13,254 nucleotides of DNA from Methylococcaceae bacterium NSM2-1. Lineage in GTDB: Bacteria > Pseudomonadota > Gammaproteobacteria > Methylococcales > Methylomonadaceae. Positions 1-7,931 of this stretch are shown here, piece after piece (within the stretch, counting starts at the first letter, position 1; the number at the start of each line of letters is the position of its first letter). Where the stretch lies: positions 1-13,254 of the forward strand of contig NQJI01000095.1 in the NCBI GenBank assembly GCA_002256705.1. Reading direction: 5' to 3'. The notes below the pieces were generated by a model, which worked only from the letters and a program-made list of their open reading frames with translations, was not told where the DNA came from and ran no database searches. Both the position numbers and the translations under genes were made by a program.

Positions 1-1298
1 GCCAGTAAAGAATCCATCAGCTTCATGATGTTGTCATCACCATGGATTTCGAAATGACCATATTGTTCGATGGCACGAATGCCATCGTCCTTTACATTAC
101 CTGCCACGATGCCGGAGAAAGCCCGGCGCAGATTAGCGGCAAGCAAGTGAATCTCCTGATTCTTGTGCAAAGCGAGATTGCTCATGTTTTCATGCGTGGG
201 CGCAAAAGGCTGCTGAAACACCTGATCGATTTTCAATAACCAGTTGAAATAATAGGCATCCCCCTTTTCTTTGCGAAAAACACGCACCTGTTTGATTCCA
301 GCCAGCATTTCGCGGGCTACCAGTACAGGATCATCAATAATGATCTGGTAACGCTGCTGCGCATCCTTGCCTAATGTACCGGCAATAAACTGATCGATTT
401 CCTTAAAATAATCCTCTGAACTGTCAGGCCCTGTGAAAATAAGAGGAAATGGCATGTCTTTATTATCAGGATGTAACAGTATGCCCAGTAAATAAAGAAT
501 TTCCTCCGCCGTACCTGCGCCACCGGGAAATACCACGATACCATGCGCCATGCGGACAAAGGCTTCCAGGCGTTTTTCAATATCCGGCAAAATGACCAAA
601 TCATTGACAATCGGATTGGGTGATTCAGCAGCAATAATGCCGGGTTCAGATATACCCAGATATTGACCGTTTTTTATGCGCTGTTTGGCATGCCCGATAG
701 TAGCACCCTTCATTGGTCCTTTCATGGCACCCGGCCCGCATCCGGTACAAATATCCAAACCACGCAGCCCCATTTCATGCCCAACCAGTTTGGTATAGTC
801 ATATTCCTTACGGCTAATGGAATGTCCACCCCAGCAAACCACCAGATTGGGGTTAGTCATTGGACGCAGAATATTGGCATTGCGCAGAATATGGAATACC
901 GCATTACTAATACCGTCCGATGATTCCATATCAAATTTTGGATTATCATTGATCTCGTCACTGACGTAAATAATGTCACGTAGTACTGCAAACAGATGTT
1001 CATTGATCCCTTTAATCATCTTGCCGTCAACAAAGGCTTGAGCAGGAGCGCCTTTAACCTCCAGCTTGATTCCCCGCTGCTCCTGAACAACACGAATATC
1101 AAAAGAAGCATAACGCTCCAGCAGTTCCTTGCCATCATCCATAGTTCTACCGCAATTCAATACGGCAAGCGAGCAGTTACGGAATATTCTATATAATCCT
1201 CCCTGACTGGTATCAAACAGTTTATTGACTTCGGCCTTGGATAGAACATCCAGACGGCCTTCCGGGGTAATTTGCGCATCAAATACAGCGTGTTTCAT
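1..1298 (-). CDS. ppnN: Nucleotide 5'-monophosphate nucleosidase PpnN (YgdH), C-terminus cut by window edge
   Basis: This gene hydrolyses purine and pyrimidine nucleoside monophosphates to the base and ribose 5-phosphate in the cytoplasm, a salvage and nucleotide-balancing role; the E. coli enzyme is known to be stimulated by (p)ppGpp. Translating the minus strand gives about 432 residues that match E. coli YgdH nearly end to end: an N-terminal domain with IFRNCSLAVLN, then CWGGHS, the CTGCGPGAMKGPMKG loop near residue 180, and the LOG-family signature FPGGAGTAEE near residue 256. The C-terminal RRAFSGIVAGN and the following MKLMDSL match the family; only about 20 residues should be missing beyond base 1. 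Two adjacent ATGs occur (1301 and 1298). I chose 1298 because AAGGA then lies 5 nt upstream, a better spacing than for 1301. The gene follows the small membrane-protein gene after 113 nt in the same direction. Confidence 0.93.
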   Translation of the reverse strand, partial: MKHAVFDAQITPEGRLDVLSKAEVNKLFDTSQGGLYRIFRNCSLAVLNCGRTMDDGKELLERYASFDIRVVQEQRGIKLEVKGAPAQAFVDGKMIKGINEHLFAVLRDIIYVSDEINDNPKFDMESSDGISNAVFHILRNANILRPMTNPNLVVCWGGHSISRKEYDYTKLVGHEMGLRGLDICTGCGPGAMKGPMKGATIGHAKQRIKNGQYLGISEPGIIAAESPNPIVNDLVILPDIEKRLEAFVRMAHGIVVFPGGAGTAEEILYLLGILLHPDNKDMPFPLIFTGPDSSEDYFKEIDQFIAGTLGKDAQQRYQIIIDDPVLVAREMLAGIKQVRVFRKEKGDAYYFNWLLKIDQVFQQPFAPTHENMSNLALHKNQEIHLLAANLRRAFSGIVAGNVKDDGIRAIEQYGHFEIHGDDNIMKLMDSLL

Positions 1299-1411
1299 CA
1301 TGTTCCTTTATAAATGGTTTATATTTTGCCGGATGACTACCGGCTATTACTTATCTGTGATTAATTCAGCATTCTGCGTTTCTAGATATTTTAAAAGCAA
1401 GGTTCTTGCAA

Positions 1412-1765
1412 CTACTGTTTATCTGCTTTATCTTTCGAGTGCTTCATAAATGCATAGCCCATCAAGGAACCCCATAACAGCATATAAACACCATGTAGCG
1501 TGTCTTCAAAACTAAAACTGTTAACTTTTCTATAATAATCCATAATGTCATCGGCCAGAACCAGCACCAAAATAAGAAAAACTGCACTTTTTAATCTGAT
1601 TTTATGGGCATAAAACACGCCGATTCCGATGAGGATAAAACCGGTAAAGAATCTGAGGGCACTATGAGTTAACATTTCCCAGTTCATTATGTGTATTTTT
1701 AATGCCGCATCCACAAAATAAAGCAGGATAAGCCCTGCAATCATGACCAAACTGACTAATTTCAT
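1412..1765 (-). CDS. Small integral membrane protein of unknown function, four predicted helices
   Basis: I do not recognise the family. The 117-residue product begins MKLVSLVMIAGLILLYF and shows four hydrophobic stretches at roughly residues 3-19, 35-55, 59-75 and 90-107, with a basic tail KHSKDKADKQ, so it should sit in the inner membrane. Acidic residues ADDIMDYY close the third helix. The reading frame is open further upstream to 1837, but that extension runs through the palindromic repeat described separately and has no ribosome site. The ATG at 1765 is preceded by AGAGGATAACA, with GAGGA 6 nt away, which decides the start. It is read in the same direction as ppnN, 113 nt upstream of it, so co-transcription is possible; a small hairpin (1328-1344) lies between them. 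No function can be assigned from sequence alone. Confidence 0.65.
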   Translation of the reverse strand: MKLVSLVMIAGLILLYFVDAALKIHIMNWEMLTHSALRFFTGFILIGIGVFYAHKIRLKSAVFLILVLVLADDIMDYYRKVNSFSFEDTLHGVYMLLWGSLMGYAFMKHSKDKADKQ

Positions 1766-1797
1766 TGTTATCCTCTTTTTAGGTGATATACAAGAAT

Positions 1798-1923
1798 GAA
1801 TATACCAGAATAGCGCAGGATTTTTGTTCATTTTCAAGGTGTAAAAATGGGCGCATAGCGAGCTATGTAACCATTTTTACAACGCAGAAAATGGGCAAAA
1901 AGACCAGCTAGTTGGGTATATTC
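1798..1923. repeat. 126-bp near-palindromic element (MITE- or REP-like)
   Basis: The two 63-bp halves are imperfect inverted copies of each other. The ends are perfect 9-bp inverted repeats (GAATATACC at 1798-1806 and GGTATATTC at 1915-1923). The arms share CATTTTC and GTAAAAATGG, and the centre is CATAGC-GA-GCTATG. Such a structure folds into one long hairpin. It lies between the Hsp70 gene and the small membrane-protein gene, 15 bp beyond the Hsp70 stop codon. Its size, intergenic position and complete dyad symmetry suggest a non-coding mobile or palindromic unit; I cannot see a clear target-site duplication. Confidence 0.6.
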
Positions 1924-1939
1924 TTCGCAGGAAATCGCC

Positions 1940-4729
1940 TTATACGTTGTTGATTAGTTTTAAGCCTGGCGGCAATGCTTCGCCAAAAACCTGTTTTTCT
2001 TCTTTTTCATCCAGTTCCCTGACTTGCTCGACGATGTCTATCCAGGATGACGGTGCTTTGCTGAGTTTCAGTTTCGCTATGATTTGCAGGCGTACGGATT
2101 CATCAATATCCCGCGCTCGGTCACCACTCATACGTGCAATCAGCGTGGCGGCAAAACCGGCATGAGGCGTTTTTTTCCAGTCTTCAGACAAAATCTGGGT
2201 CAGCCATTTACAGACAATGTCGGCAGGAACGACATTATGGCTACTGCCATGAAACGGTATGCGCGCACCAATACGCCCGACAGCCCACCAGGTCTGGCTG
2301 GGTTCACTGGCTTTTTGCAGGCGTTTTAACAACCACTCGCCCACTTGTATTTTTTTTTCGACAGGCAGCCGTTCCAGTACGGCGGCAAGACGCACGATAT
2401 CATCATAACCGCGATTTTTGATTTGTTTGGCAACGCCCGGTTGCCTTGCGGCAGCGGGATTTATAAACCTCGCAATATCAGCAAAAATTTGTTCCTGTGC
2501 CGCCGCACTCAAACCACCGGCAATCCTCCGCCACAGCGTCCACCATTCCGTCCAGTTTTGGGCTTCATTAACAAACTGTATGCCTTGCGGGTAGCTTTTC
2601 CAGAGTTGTTCTACGCGCCAGTCATCCAGCGGATAACCAAAACCGGGGCGCAAACAAAACCCGGTCAGACTCAACCAGACTCTTTCATGGTTCTCCGAGC
2701 GACGATGATATTTCGATCCCTCCAGTAATATGGCAAACATCGCCCTTAATAACGGCGTTTCCCACTCAGTACGCGCAGACCCCAACTGCTTTTCCAGATC
2801 GGCGCGCAGATTTTTTACGGCTTTAGGGTCTATATGCCTGGATTTGGATCCAAAAATGTTTTGTATTTTTTCTACGGCACCCTTAAATTGGGGAGGCAAT
2901 GTTGCATCCATTGGCAATCCCGCGACACTCTTCTTCCTGATTTGAAATTCAACATCCCAGCGTTGATCAGTGTTTTCAACAGAAACGCATTGGATTTTAA
3001 GCGTACCCACTTCCGTTTGCGTCACGGCCAACTGAACGATCGCCTCGGCATTTGGCTTGCTCTCATCACCCTCAAAAGCAACCGCCAGCGGTGGCAAGGA
3101 ATGAAACTCATCCGTTATTTCGGTTACATCGCCGGGTTTGAATTCGGCATCACCTGTCGTTGAGGCCAGATGAAAGCGCACCGGCATGCCCAGCCGCAAG
3201 GCAAAATGCCGGTCTTTTAGGATGACTTCATCGCCTTCTTCACTACCTCTGGGCAAAATACAGATTCCTTGCTGTTTTTTTGAATTACCGGTATCGACCA
3301 GCAGAAAATAACTTCGCGCCGCGCCGCCGCCAATTTTAAGCTTCTTATCGCGCCTGGCGATGGCATAACTTACCGCACCAAAAGCAACGGCGAGTTCAGG
3401 GTGTTTATTTTCAAGCAAAACGGGAGGCCTGGCGCTCCATGAATCAAGCAGATTCACCAGTCTTTGGGTAATCGGCTGACTGCGGAACACACCGCCGTTA
3501 AGCAACAGCGCATCGGGCACCCTGCCCTCGCCATTTAAAGCCTCAGCCGAAGCCACGGCATGCAACTTTAAAAACGCGGCAATATGCTTGCTTACCGCCG
3601 GTTCCGCGGCATAAGGAAGTCCAAACTCGACGACGCCACTGCGTTTCCTGTCAGGCAATTCATCCAGCCTTGATAACGGAAAAAACCCATCCAGCGCAAT
3701 GGCCCTGACTTCTTCGCGTGTCAGTACCACCGACCGAGAGCTGCCAATCAGCCTGGAACCTCCGCCCAGCAGCGTGACGGTTGTATGTTCCGGCGCATCC
3801 GCGGCCAGCAAACGCTCCTTGGCAAGCCGGCACTGCTCGATCAGTTGCGACAAATCAGCGGCGGACAAGTGTTTTTCACGATCGGATGAATCGATCAGAC
3901 GGCTTTCCGCCAAATGAGCCAAGGCAAGATCAATATTATCGCCGCCCAGCATTAAATGATCGCCGACACCGATACGTGTCAATTTGGGCTCCTGTTCGCC
4001 CTGCTCTACCTTAATCAGTGTTAAATCAGTAGTGCCGCCGCCAACGTCACAAACCAGCAATAAATGCACATTGAGCAGCGCCTGTTTAATGTTTGCAGCA
4101 TTGCGCCTTAACCAGTCGTAACATACCGCCTGGGGTTCTTCAAGCAATCGGACATGGGTAAGCCCTGCAATTCGCGCCGCTTCCAAAGTCAGTGAACGCG
4201 CTGCCTCATCAAAGGAAGCGGGGACAGTAATGACAATTTCCTGCTGTTCCAAGGGCGCATCAGGAAATTTGTGTGCCCATACCGTGCGAATATGTGCCAG
4301 ATAACTGGCGCTGGCATCGATGGGCGAAACCTTGCTGATGTCATCGCTACTGCCCCAGGGTAGAATCTCGGCACTGTGATCTACCGAAGGATGCGACAGC
4401 CAGCTTTTGGCGCTGGTCACAAACCGGCCTTTGGTCTTGGCGCCTAACAAGCGCGCGGCTTCGCCGATAATGGCGGATTCACCTGATGCCGGGGTTTCTG
4501 TGCTGTAGCTTTGGAATGCGATATCAGCAGATGATAGTTCACCTGGCGCAGGATGATAACGTACCGATGGCAACAAAGGTCTGGCCGCAACCTGCCCTGG
4601 CGCAATCAACTGTTCAATTTGAAATAATTGTATTTCCTGTGGTGTTTTTTCAGCTTTGGTAAAAGCTACAACCGTATGGGTTGTGCCCAAGTCGATACCG
4701 ACCAGATAATGGGGTGATTGATTTTTCAC
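1940..4729 (-). CDS. Hsp70-family chaperone with C-terminal DUF3731-type extension
   Basis: This is a 929-residue actin-fold ATPase, much longer than DnaK (about 640) or YegD (about 450). Nucleotide-binding motifs are intact: phosphate-1 GIDLGTTHTVV at residues 11-21, ITVPASFDEAAR near 167, LLEEPQAVCYDW near 195, phosphate-2 VCDVGGGTTDL at 226-236, LGGDNIDLALA near 261, and the adenosine motif LLNGGVF near 409. A substrate-domain-like region follows, then about 300 residues rich in Trp and Arg (for example NWTEWWTLWRRIAGG) that match what I recall of DUF3731. There is no EEVD-like tail, signal peptide or membrane segment, so it is cytoplasmic. The start is GTG at 4729; no strong ribosome site precedes it, but the conserved GIDLGTT sits where the family expects it. 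From memory, relatives are often next to a DUF2760 gene; none is present here. Clients and partners are unknown, and dnaK is not an appropriate name. Confidence 0.9.
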   Translation of the reverse strand: MKNQSPHYLVGIDLGTTHTVVAFTKAEKTPQEIQLFQIEQLIAPGQVAARPLLPSVRYHPAPGELSSADIAFQSYSTETPASGESAIIGEAARLLGAKTKGRFVTSAKSWLSHPSVDHSAEILPWGSSDDISKVSPIDASASYLAHIRTVWAHKFPDAPLEQQEIVITVPASFDEAARSLTLEAARIAGLTHVRLLEEPQAVCYDWLRRNAANIKQALLNVHLLLVCDVGGGTTDLTLIKVEQGEQEPKLTRIGVGDHLMLGGDNIDLALAHLAESRLIDSSDREKHLSAADLSQLIEQCRLAKERLLAADAPEHTTVTLLGGGSRLIGSSRSVVLTREEVRAIALDGFFPLSRLDELPDRKRSGVVEFGLPYAAEPAVSKHIAAFLKLHAVASAEALNGEGRVPDALLLNGGVFRSQPITQRLVNLLDSWSARPPVLLENKHPELAVAFGAVSYAIARRDKKLKIGGGAARSYFLLVDTGNSKKQQGICILPRGSEEGDEVILKDRHFALRLGMPVRFHLASTTGDAEFKPGDVTEITDEFHSLPPLAVAFEGDESKPNAEAIVQLAVTQTEVGTLKIQCVSVENTDQRWDVEFQIRKKSVAGLPMDATLPPQFKGAVEKIQNIFGSKSRHIDPKAVKNLRADLEKQLGSARTEWETPLLRAMFAILLEGSKYHRRSENHERVWLSLTGFCLRPGFGYPLDDWRVEQLWKSYPQGIQFVNEAQNWTEWWTLWRRIAGGLSAAAQEQIFADIARFINPAAARQPGVAKQIKNRGYDDIVRLAAVLERLPVEKKIQVGEWLLKRLQKASEPSQTWWAVGRIGARIPFHGSSHNVVPADIVCKWLTQILSEDWKKTPHAGFAATLIARMSGDRARDIDESVRLQIIAKLKLSKAPSSWIDIVEQVRELDEKEEKQVFGEALPPGLKLINNV

Positions 4730-4937
4730 GATGAGCGTTATTCTTTATTTCACTACTGATGATTAAAATTTATATGGTTTTTTCATGAAACATTACCCAA
4801 AATAGCAGCGTCCATCCTGTAAGAAATAAGCAAGTGCTCCTAAGAATACCTAAAACTCACAGAATCAGAAAAAGCTAATAATTGTGTAAAAATATTGTCA
4901 GATATTTTGATTTCCTAAAAAACAAACAGGCTTGCAG

Positions 4938-4962
4938 GGTGGATAAACATAGCGCATCCACC
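4938..4962. repeat. REP-like hairpin GGTGGAT...ATCCACC
   Basis: A perfect 7-bp inverted repeat (GGTGGAT at 4938-4944, ATCCACC at 4956-4962) encloses an 11-nt spacer, AAACATAGCGC. The motif closely resembles a palindromic repeat with the same arms and an AAGCG-type spacer that I recall from intergenic regions of many proteobacteria, so this is probably one diverged copy. No U-run follows on either strand, which argues against a Rho-independent terminator. Confidence 0.5.
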
Positions 4963-5154
4963 AAAAGAGCCGCCAAGTGAGGATGGCCCGCGCCTGTTTC
5001 TCATGACCCACCAGCCGTCGTTCAACTACTGGATGGCAATAGGTGTGCGGCTTATTAACGAATGTCCAAATTAATAAATTATCATTCCTTAAACAAGTTT
5101 AAAATTTTTCGAAAACCCGATTAAAGTTTATTTATTAAGTTCCGGCTGGCATCC

Positions 5155-5299
5155 TGGCTTATGGTCTCAAAACTGTTTGCTTTGGTAAAGCATTGCCTGA
5201 TTAAGCCATAGCGGCAAATACACAGCCGTATACTGAAGGTTAAGTTATTGCCCTGTACCCGTCCCCCAATCGATGTCGCATCGAAAAGACAGCCCTGTC
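5155..5299. other. Cluster of short inverted repeats; possible structured RNA or leader
   Basis: Several perfect short stems lie close together: TGGCTTA (5155-5161) with TAAGCCA (5202-5208), enclosing TGCTTT-GGT-AAAGCA (5178-5192); CGGC (5212-5215) with GCCG (5225-5228); CGATG-TCG-CATCG (5271-5283); and GACAG-CC-CTGTC (5288-5299). The cluster ends about 230 nt upstream of the oxidase start and could be a small RNA or part of a leader. I compared it by eye with c-di-GMP, cobalamin and TPP riboswitch consensus sequences and found no match. Short stems arise by chance, so this is weak. Confidence 0.2.
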
Positions 5300-5528
5300 A
5301 TTATCATCTACAGTACTACTATTTGTGTTTCATGGGTGAACTTTATGAGTATTATTGGATTCTTAGAATGATTTGTCAGAAAGTTAAGAATATTATTGCC
5401 CTTTGGGTTTATTGAGTAGCCAAAAAAGACTTAGCCAAACTATTCAGTTAAAATAGTAAGGATATTAATTCTACCGTCTTTTGGGCGGCGTTTCATTTTT
5501 CAATCATGTGTTTTTCTGAGGTCGTTGT

Positions 5529-7200
5529 ATGCGTAAAAAACTTATTACCTTTACCGGGGGCGCCGCACTGCTCCTTATGCATGCCTGGAGCCAGGCTGCC
5601 ACTGATTTACCTCCATCAGCCAAGGTTGATATGGGACCGGTGGAAGAAGTCTGTTCTGAATTTACTGATCCGGAATGGCGCAAGGAACAAGTCATTGACG
5701 GCGTAACCATACAAGAATCCAAACTCTGTAATCCCGACAATCCGGCAGATATAGCCGCCTTTGTTAAAGGCACAAACGGCGTTTCGATGGAAACATTGAT
5801 GTCGACGCAACTTGCCGCCGATGCCATTACGATGTCTGACGATTTCGACGGTGACGGTGACCCCGATAAAATCATTATCAAACTTGAAGTTGTCGAACTC
5901 AATGGTCATTCGCCCGACATAAAGGAGCCAACCACCACCTTTGATATTGCCCCCGGCATACAACCGACTTTTTGGGTTTTTGCCCCCAAAACACGTGATA
6001 TGTCAACAAAAAGCCTTTACGAACTGGAAGCAAATCCGTTGTTGCGTGCACCGTCTCCGGTCATTCGCGTCGAACAGGATGATGTGGTTTGGTTAGTCCT
6101 GGAAAACACCCATTATTTGCCGCATTCCATACACCAAAACCTATGTCATCAAGCCGCGCCAACCCGGCACCATGTATTACCATTGCCATGTGCAACCGCA
6201 TACCCATATCCCAATGGGCTTGCAAGGTATTTTCGTCGTTGAGGAAAATCGTCCCAACAATTGGCCGCAAACCCTGAATGTCGGCGCCGGTCAAGTACGC
6301 CACCCTTCCATAGCTGTTCTTGAAAAATATGCCCGGGAATATGATTTGCATTATGAATCGGCGGATAAAGAACTTCATGAAGTCGTTGCAAGATCTGCCA
6401 ATGATCCCCGCCTGATCGCGAAACACATGAACATGGAATATGACACGACTGATGCTACAGATGATTACTTTATGCTCAATGGCCGTTCCTTCCCTTATAC
6501 CTTAAGGGAATCGTTGATTCATATGGAAGAGAATCAAAAAGTCAAGCTGCGTATTTTGAATGGCCACACAGAAGCATTCGCATTACATATCCACGGACAT
6601 AAACCCACCATTACCCATTACGATGGCGTCGATAATGGCCCCGGCTCCTATATCCAGCGCGATGTACACGGCATGGTGCCTGCGCAGCGTATTGATCTGG
6701 AATTGAGCGGCGTCGATGATGGTTTAAACAGCTTTGGCCAGGGCATCTGGATGTTCCATGATCACGTTGAAAAATCGTTTACGACCAATGGGCATGGTGA
6801 AGGTGGTGATATTAGCCTGGTCGTCTACAAAGGCTATCTTGATGACAAAGGCATTCCTTTGTCACATGGCATGAGTCTGGCCCCCTATTTCTCCAAGACA
6901 TTATGGCAAGGAAAATATCCTATCTGGCAAGATTATGACACCTTCCGCAGCTTAGGCTTGCCAGACCTGCAAGCAGTAGTTAAGCCCTCCAAAGTAGCCG
7001 TGCAAACTACGCCTGTAAAAGCATCGGAGGCGGCAATAAAAGCTGCCCAGCAGCAACAAGGCACATCAGCCATAGTAAAATTGTTTTATGGTTTGGTGAT
7101 GGGTTTATTGGGCTATACGGTAGTAGTCAAGCGCCGCCCGATTATTGATTTTACGCTCAAGCTTATTGATTTTGCGCGTAGTAAGCTGGTGAAAAAATAA
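5529..7200 (+). pseudogene. Secreted two-domain-type multicopper oxidase, broken by internal out-of-frame deletion
   Basis: Intact relatives oxidise a substrate at a type-1 copper and pass electrons to a trinuclear copper centre that reduces oxygen. The ATG at 5529 follows GAGG at 8-nt spacing and starts a signal peptide (MRKKLITFTGGAALLLMHAWSQA). Next come an acidic DFDGDGDPD calcium-type loop and the first cupredoxin region, up to THYLPHSIH (6123-6134). From about 6136 the oxidase continues in the next frame with KTYVIKPRQPGTMYYHCH (HCH at 6181-6189, then H and M ligands of a type-1 site). Domain 2 has HIHGH (6586-6600) and HDH (6757-6765), where the usual Cys is Asp. The protein ends with a hydrophobic segment and a basic tail, suggesting a membrane anchor. 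Roughly 30-35 residues, including the second His of the HxHG motif, are missing at the junction, and the frame shifts, so the upstream frame stops at 6242. The first-domain position of the type-1 site resembles type C two-domain oxidases such as that of Nitrosomonas. An assembly error is the main alternative. Confidence 0.85.
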
Positions 7201-7241
7201 ATCCGGGCGCTGGATCACTGCCATTGAAATTACCGCTCTGC

Positions 7242-7288
7242 TGTAGGCGCGACTTGGTCGCAACCATGCAACTAAAGTCGCACCTACA
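7242..7288. repeat. Palindromic extragenic repeat TGTAGG-GCGACTT
   Basis: The left arm TGTAGGCGCGACTT (7242-7255) pairs with the right arm AAGTCGCACCTACA (7275-7288) with one C/A mismatch, around a 19-nt loop. It starts about 40 bp after the oxidase stop. I recall very similar sequences as multicopy intergenic palindromes in gammaproteobacterial methanotrophs, so a dispersed repeat is likely. There is no U-run, so it is not a typical terminator. Confidence 0.55.
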
Positions 7289-7302
7289 AACTCCTTAAAC
7301 AG

Positions 7303-7325
7303 GTTCCCACACTCCGCGTGGGAAC
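7303..7325. repeat. Palindromic extragenic repeat GTTCCCAC...GTGGGAAC
   Basis: A perfect 8-bp inverted repeat, GTTCCCAC (7303-7310) and GTGGGAAC (7318-7325), encloses ACTCCGC. The sequence is very close to a GTTCCCACGCTC-type palindrome that I recall as common and multicopy in many environmental proteobacteria. It lies only 14 bp from the preceding palindrome, so two different repeat families are stacked behind the broken oxidase gene. Confidence 0.55.
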
Positions 7326-7330
7326 ACTAA

Positions 7331-7597
7331 GTGCCTCTATCTACTCACTATGAGCAGCTGCAAAAATTAGATAGTCCACAAATCCGGCTGATCGTTGGAT
7401 TTATTTTTATTCCCTTCAGGTTTGCTTATCAGTGGGTGTTAAAGCTATTTTTCAGCAAGGGAAAACTGACCGAAACAGCGAGCCAACGCGAAAACAAAGA
7501 CCAATCTTCGATTAAAAAAAATAGCGATATGTTGAGACAGACCAAAAGGATAAACATTACTTGCGCGGAAATGCTGGCCTACCCATGGACAGAATAA
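7331..7597 (+). CDS. Doubtful 88-residue ORF with one hydrophobic segment
   Basis: I do not recognise this product. The frame starts with GTG six bases after the GTTCCCAC palindrome and has no ribosome site, so the start is uncertain. Residues 18-42 (IRLIVGFIFIPFRFAYQWVLKLFF) could form one membrane helix; the rest is polar and ends in an unremarkable tail. A Rho-independent terminator follows 15 bp after the stop, but that terminator also serves the tRNA genes on the other strand, so it is not independent support. The ORF may be a non-coding open stretch or the remnant of a gene whose 5' part was replaced by the repeats. Confidence 0.25.
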   Translation: MPLSTHYEQLQKLDSPQIRLIVGFIFIPFRFAYQWVLKLFFSKGKLTETASQRENKDQSSIKKNSDMLRQTKRINITCAEMLAYPWTE

Positions 7598-7612
7598 ATT
7601 TACAGGCATAAA

Positions 7613-7640
7613 AAAAGGCTTATCAAAAGATAAGCCTTTT
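7613..7640. terminator. Bidirectional Rho-independent terminator
   Basis: A perfect 12-bp stem, AAAAGGCTTATC (7613-7624) and GATAAGCCTTTT (7629-7640), has a 4-nt loop. On the minus strand it is followed by a T-run directly downstream of the last tRNA-Glu, so it should end the gltX-tRNA transcript. On the plus strand it is followed by ATTTT and could also end any transcript from the oxidase side. Confidence 0.85.
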
Positions 7641-7646
7641 ATTTTA

Positions 7647-7722
7647 TGGCGTCCCCAAGGGGGTTCGAACCCCTGTTACCGCCGTGAAAGGGCAGTGTCC
7701 TAGGCCGCTAGACGATGGGGAC
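7647..7722 (-). tRNA. tRNA-Glu (anticodon TTC), distal copy
   Basis: The 76-nt gene, including an encoded CCA end (7647-7649), begins GTCCCCATCGTCTAG. The anticodon loop CTTTCAC carries TTC and the T-loop GGTTCGAAC is intact. The acceptor stem GTCCCCA pairs with TGGGGAC and the discriminator is G. It is nearly identical to E. coli tRNA-Glu and identical to the second copy at 7829-7904. It is the last gene of the gltX operon and is followed within 7 bp by the terminator. Confidence 0.97.
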
Positions 7723-7828
7723 TAAAAATCTTAAGTCCATCCAAACAGGATCAGACGAAAAACTTAAAACTATTGATCTTTAATGCCTGGCATAAAAGAC
7801 CGGTGTAAATCATGTGAGCCATTAAAAA

Positions 7829-7904
7829 TGGCGTCCCCAAGGGGGTTCGAACCCCTGTTACCGCCGTGAAAGGGCAGTGTCCTAGGCCGCTAGACGATGG
7901 GGAC
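7829..7904 (-). tRNA. tRNA-Glu (anticodon TTC), proximal copy
   Basis: This is a 76-nt gene identical to the copy at 7647-7722, with the TTC anticodon in CTTTCAC and an encoded CCA end (7829-7831). The two copies are separated by 106 nt of unrelated sequence, so the duplicated unit is essentially the tRNA alone. No terminator or clear promoter is seen between them, so processing from one transcript is likely. Confidence 0.97.
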
Positions 7905-7931
7905 TGAACATTTTAATCAACTTTTTCTTCT

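Larger units (their letters stand above)
4730..5528. other. Gene-free ~800-bp region between divergent Hsp70 and oxidase genes
   Basis: No ORF with a convincing start and ribosome site is present on either strand. The part next to the Hsp70 gene (4730-4930) is AT-rich and probably carries its promoter. At 4938-4962 there is a REP-like hairpin, listed separately. A cluster of inverted repeats lies at 5155-5299, also listed separately. The final 200 bp before the oxidase gene are AT-rich, with a TAAAAT about 75 bp upstream of the oxidase start but no good -35 partner. Short open stretches on both strands (for example 5330-5413 plus) have no supporting signal. Confidence 0.6.

Noticed and set aside
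1766..1837. N-terminal extension of the small membrane protein to a start at 1837
   Set aside because: The extension is encoded largely by the palindromic repeat, has no ribosome site and would put a polar segment before a good membrane start at 1765.
1947..4014. Plus-strand ORFs of 70-130 codons opposite the Hsp70 gene
   Set aside because: They are antisense openings within a well-conserved coding gene and have no ribosome sites or recognisable motifs.
4880..5060. Minus-strand open frame reading HPVVERRLVGHEKQARAIL, possible gene remnant
   Set aside because: It runs through the REP-like hairpin, has no start or ribosome site, and I could not tie it to a family.
5107..5300. Minus-strand open frame of about 55 codons across the hairpin cluster
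   Set aside because: There is no start codon or ribosome site and the translation matches nothing I recognise.
6123..6242. Programmed ribosomal frameshift in the oxidase gene
   Set aside because: No slippery sequence is seen, and shifting frame would not restore the roughly 30-35 missing residues that contain a copper ligand.
7647..7904. Paired ~76-bp direct repeats as a CRISPR-like or attachment-site repeat
   Set aside because: The repeats are exactly the two tRNA-Glu genes; the spacer holds no integrase or phage gene.
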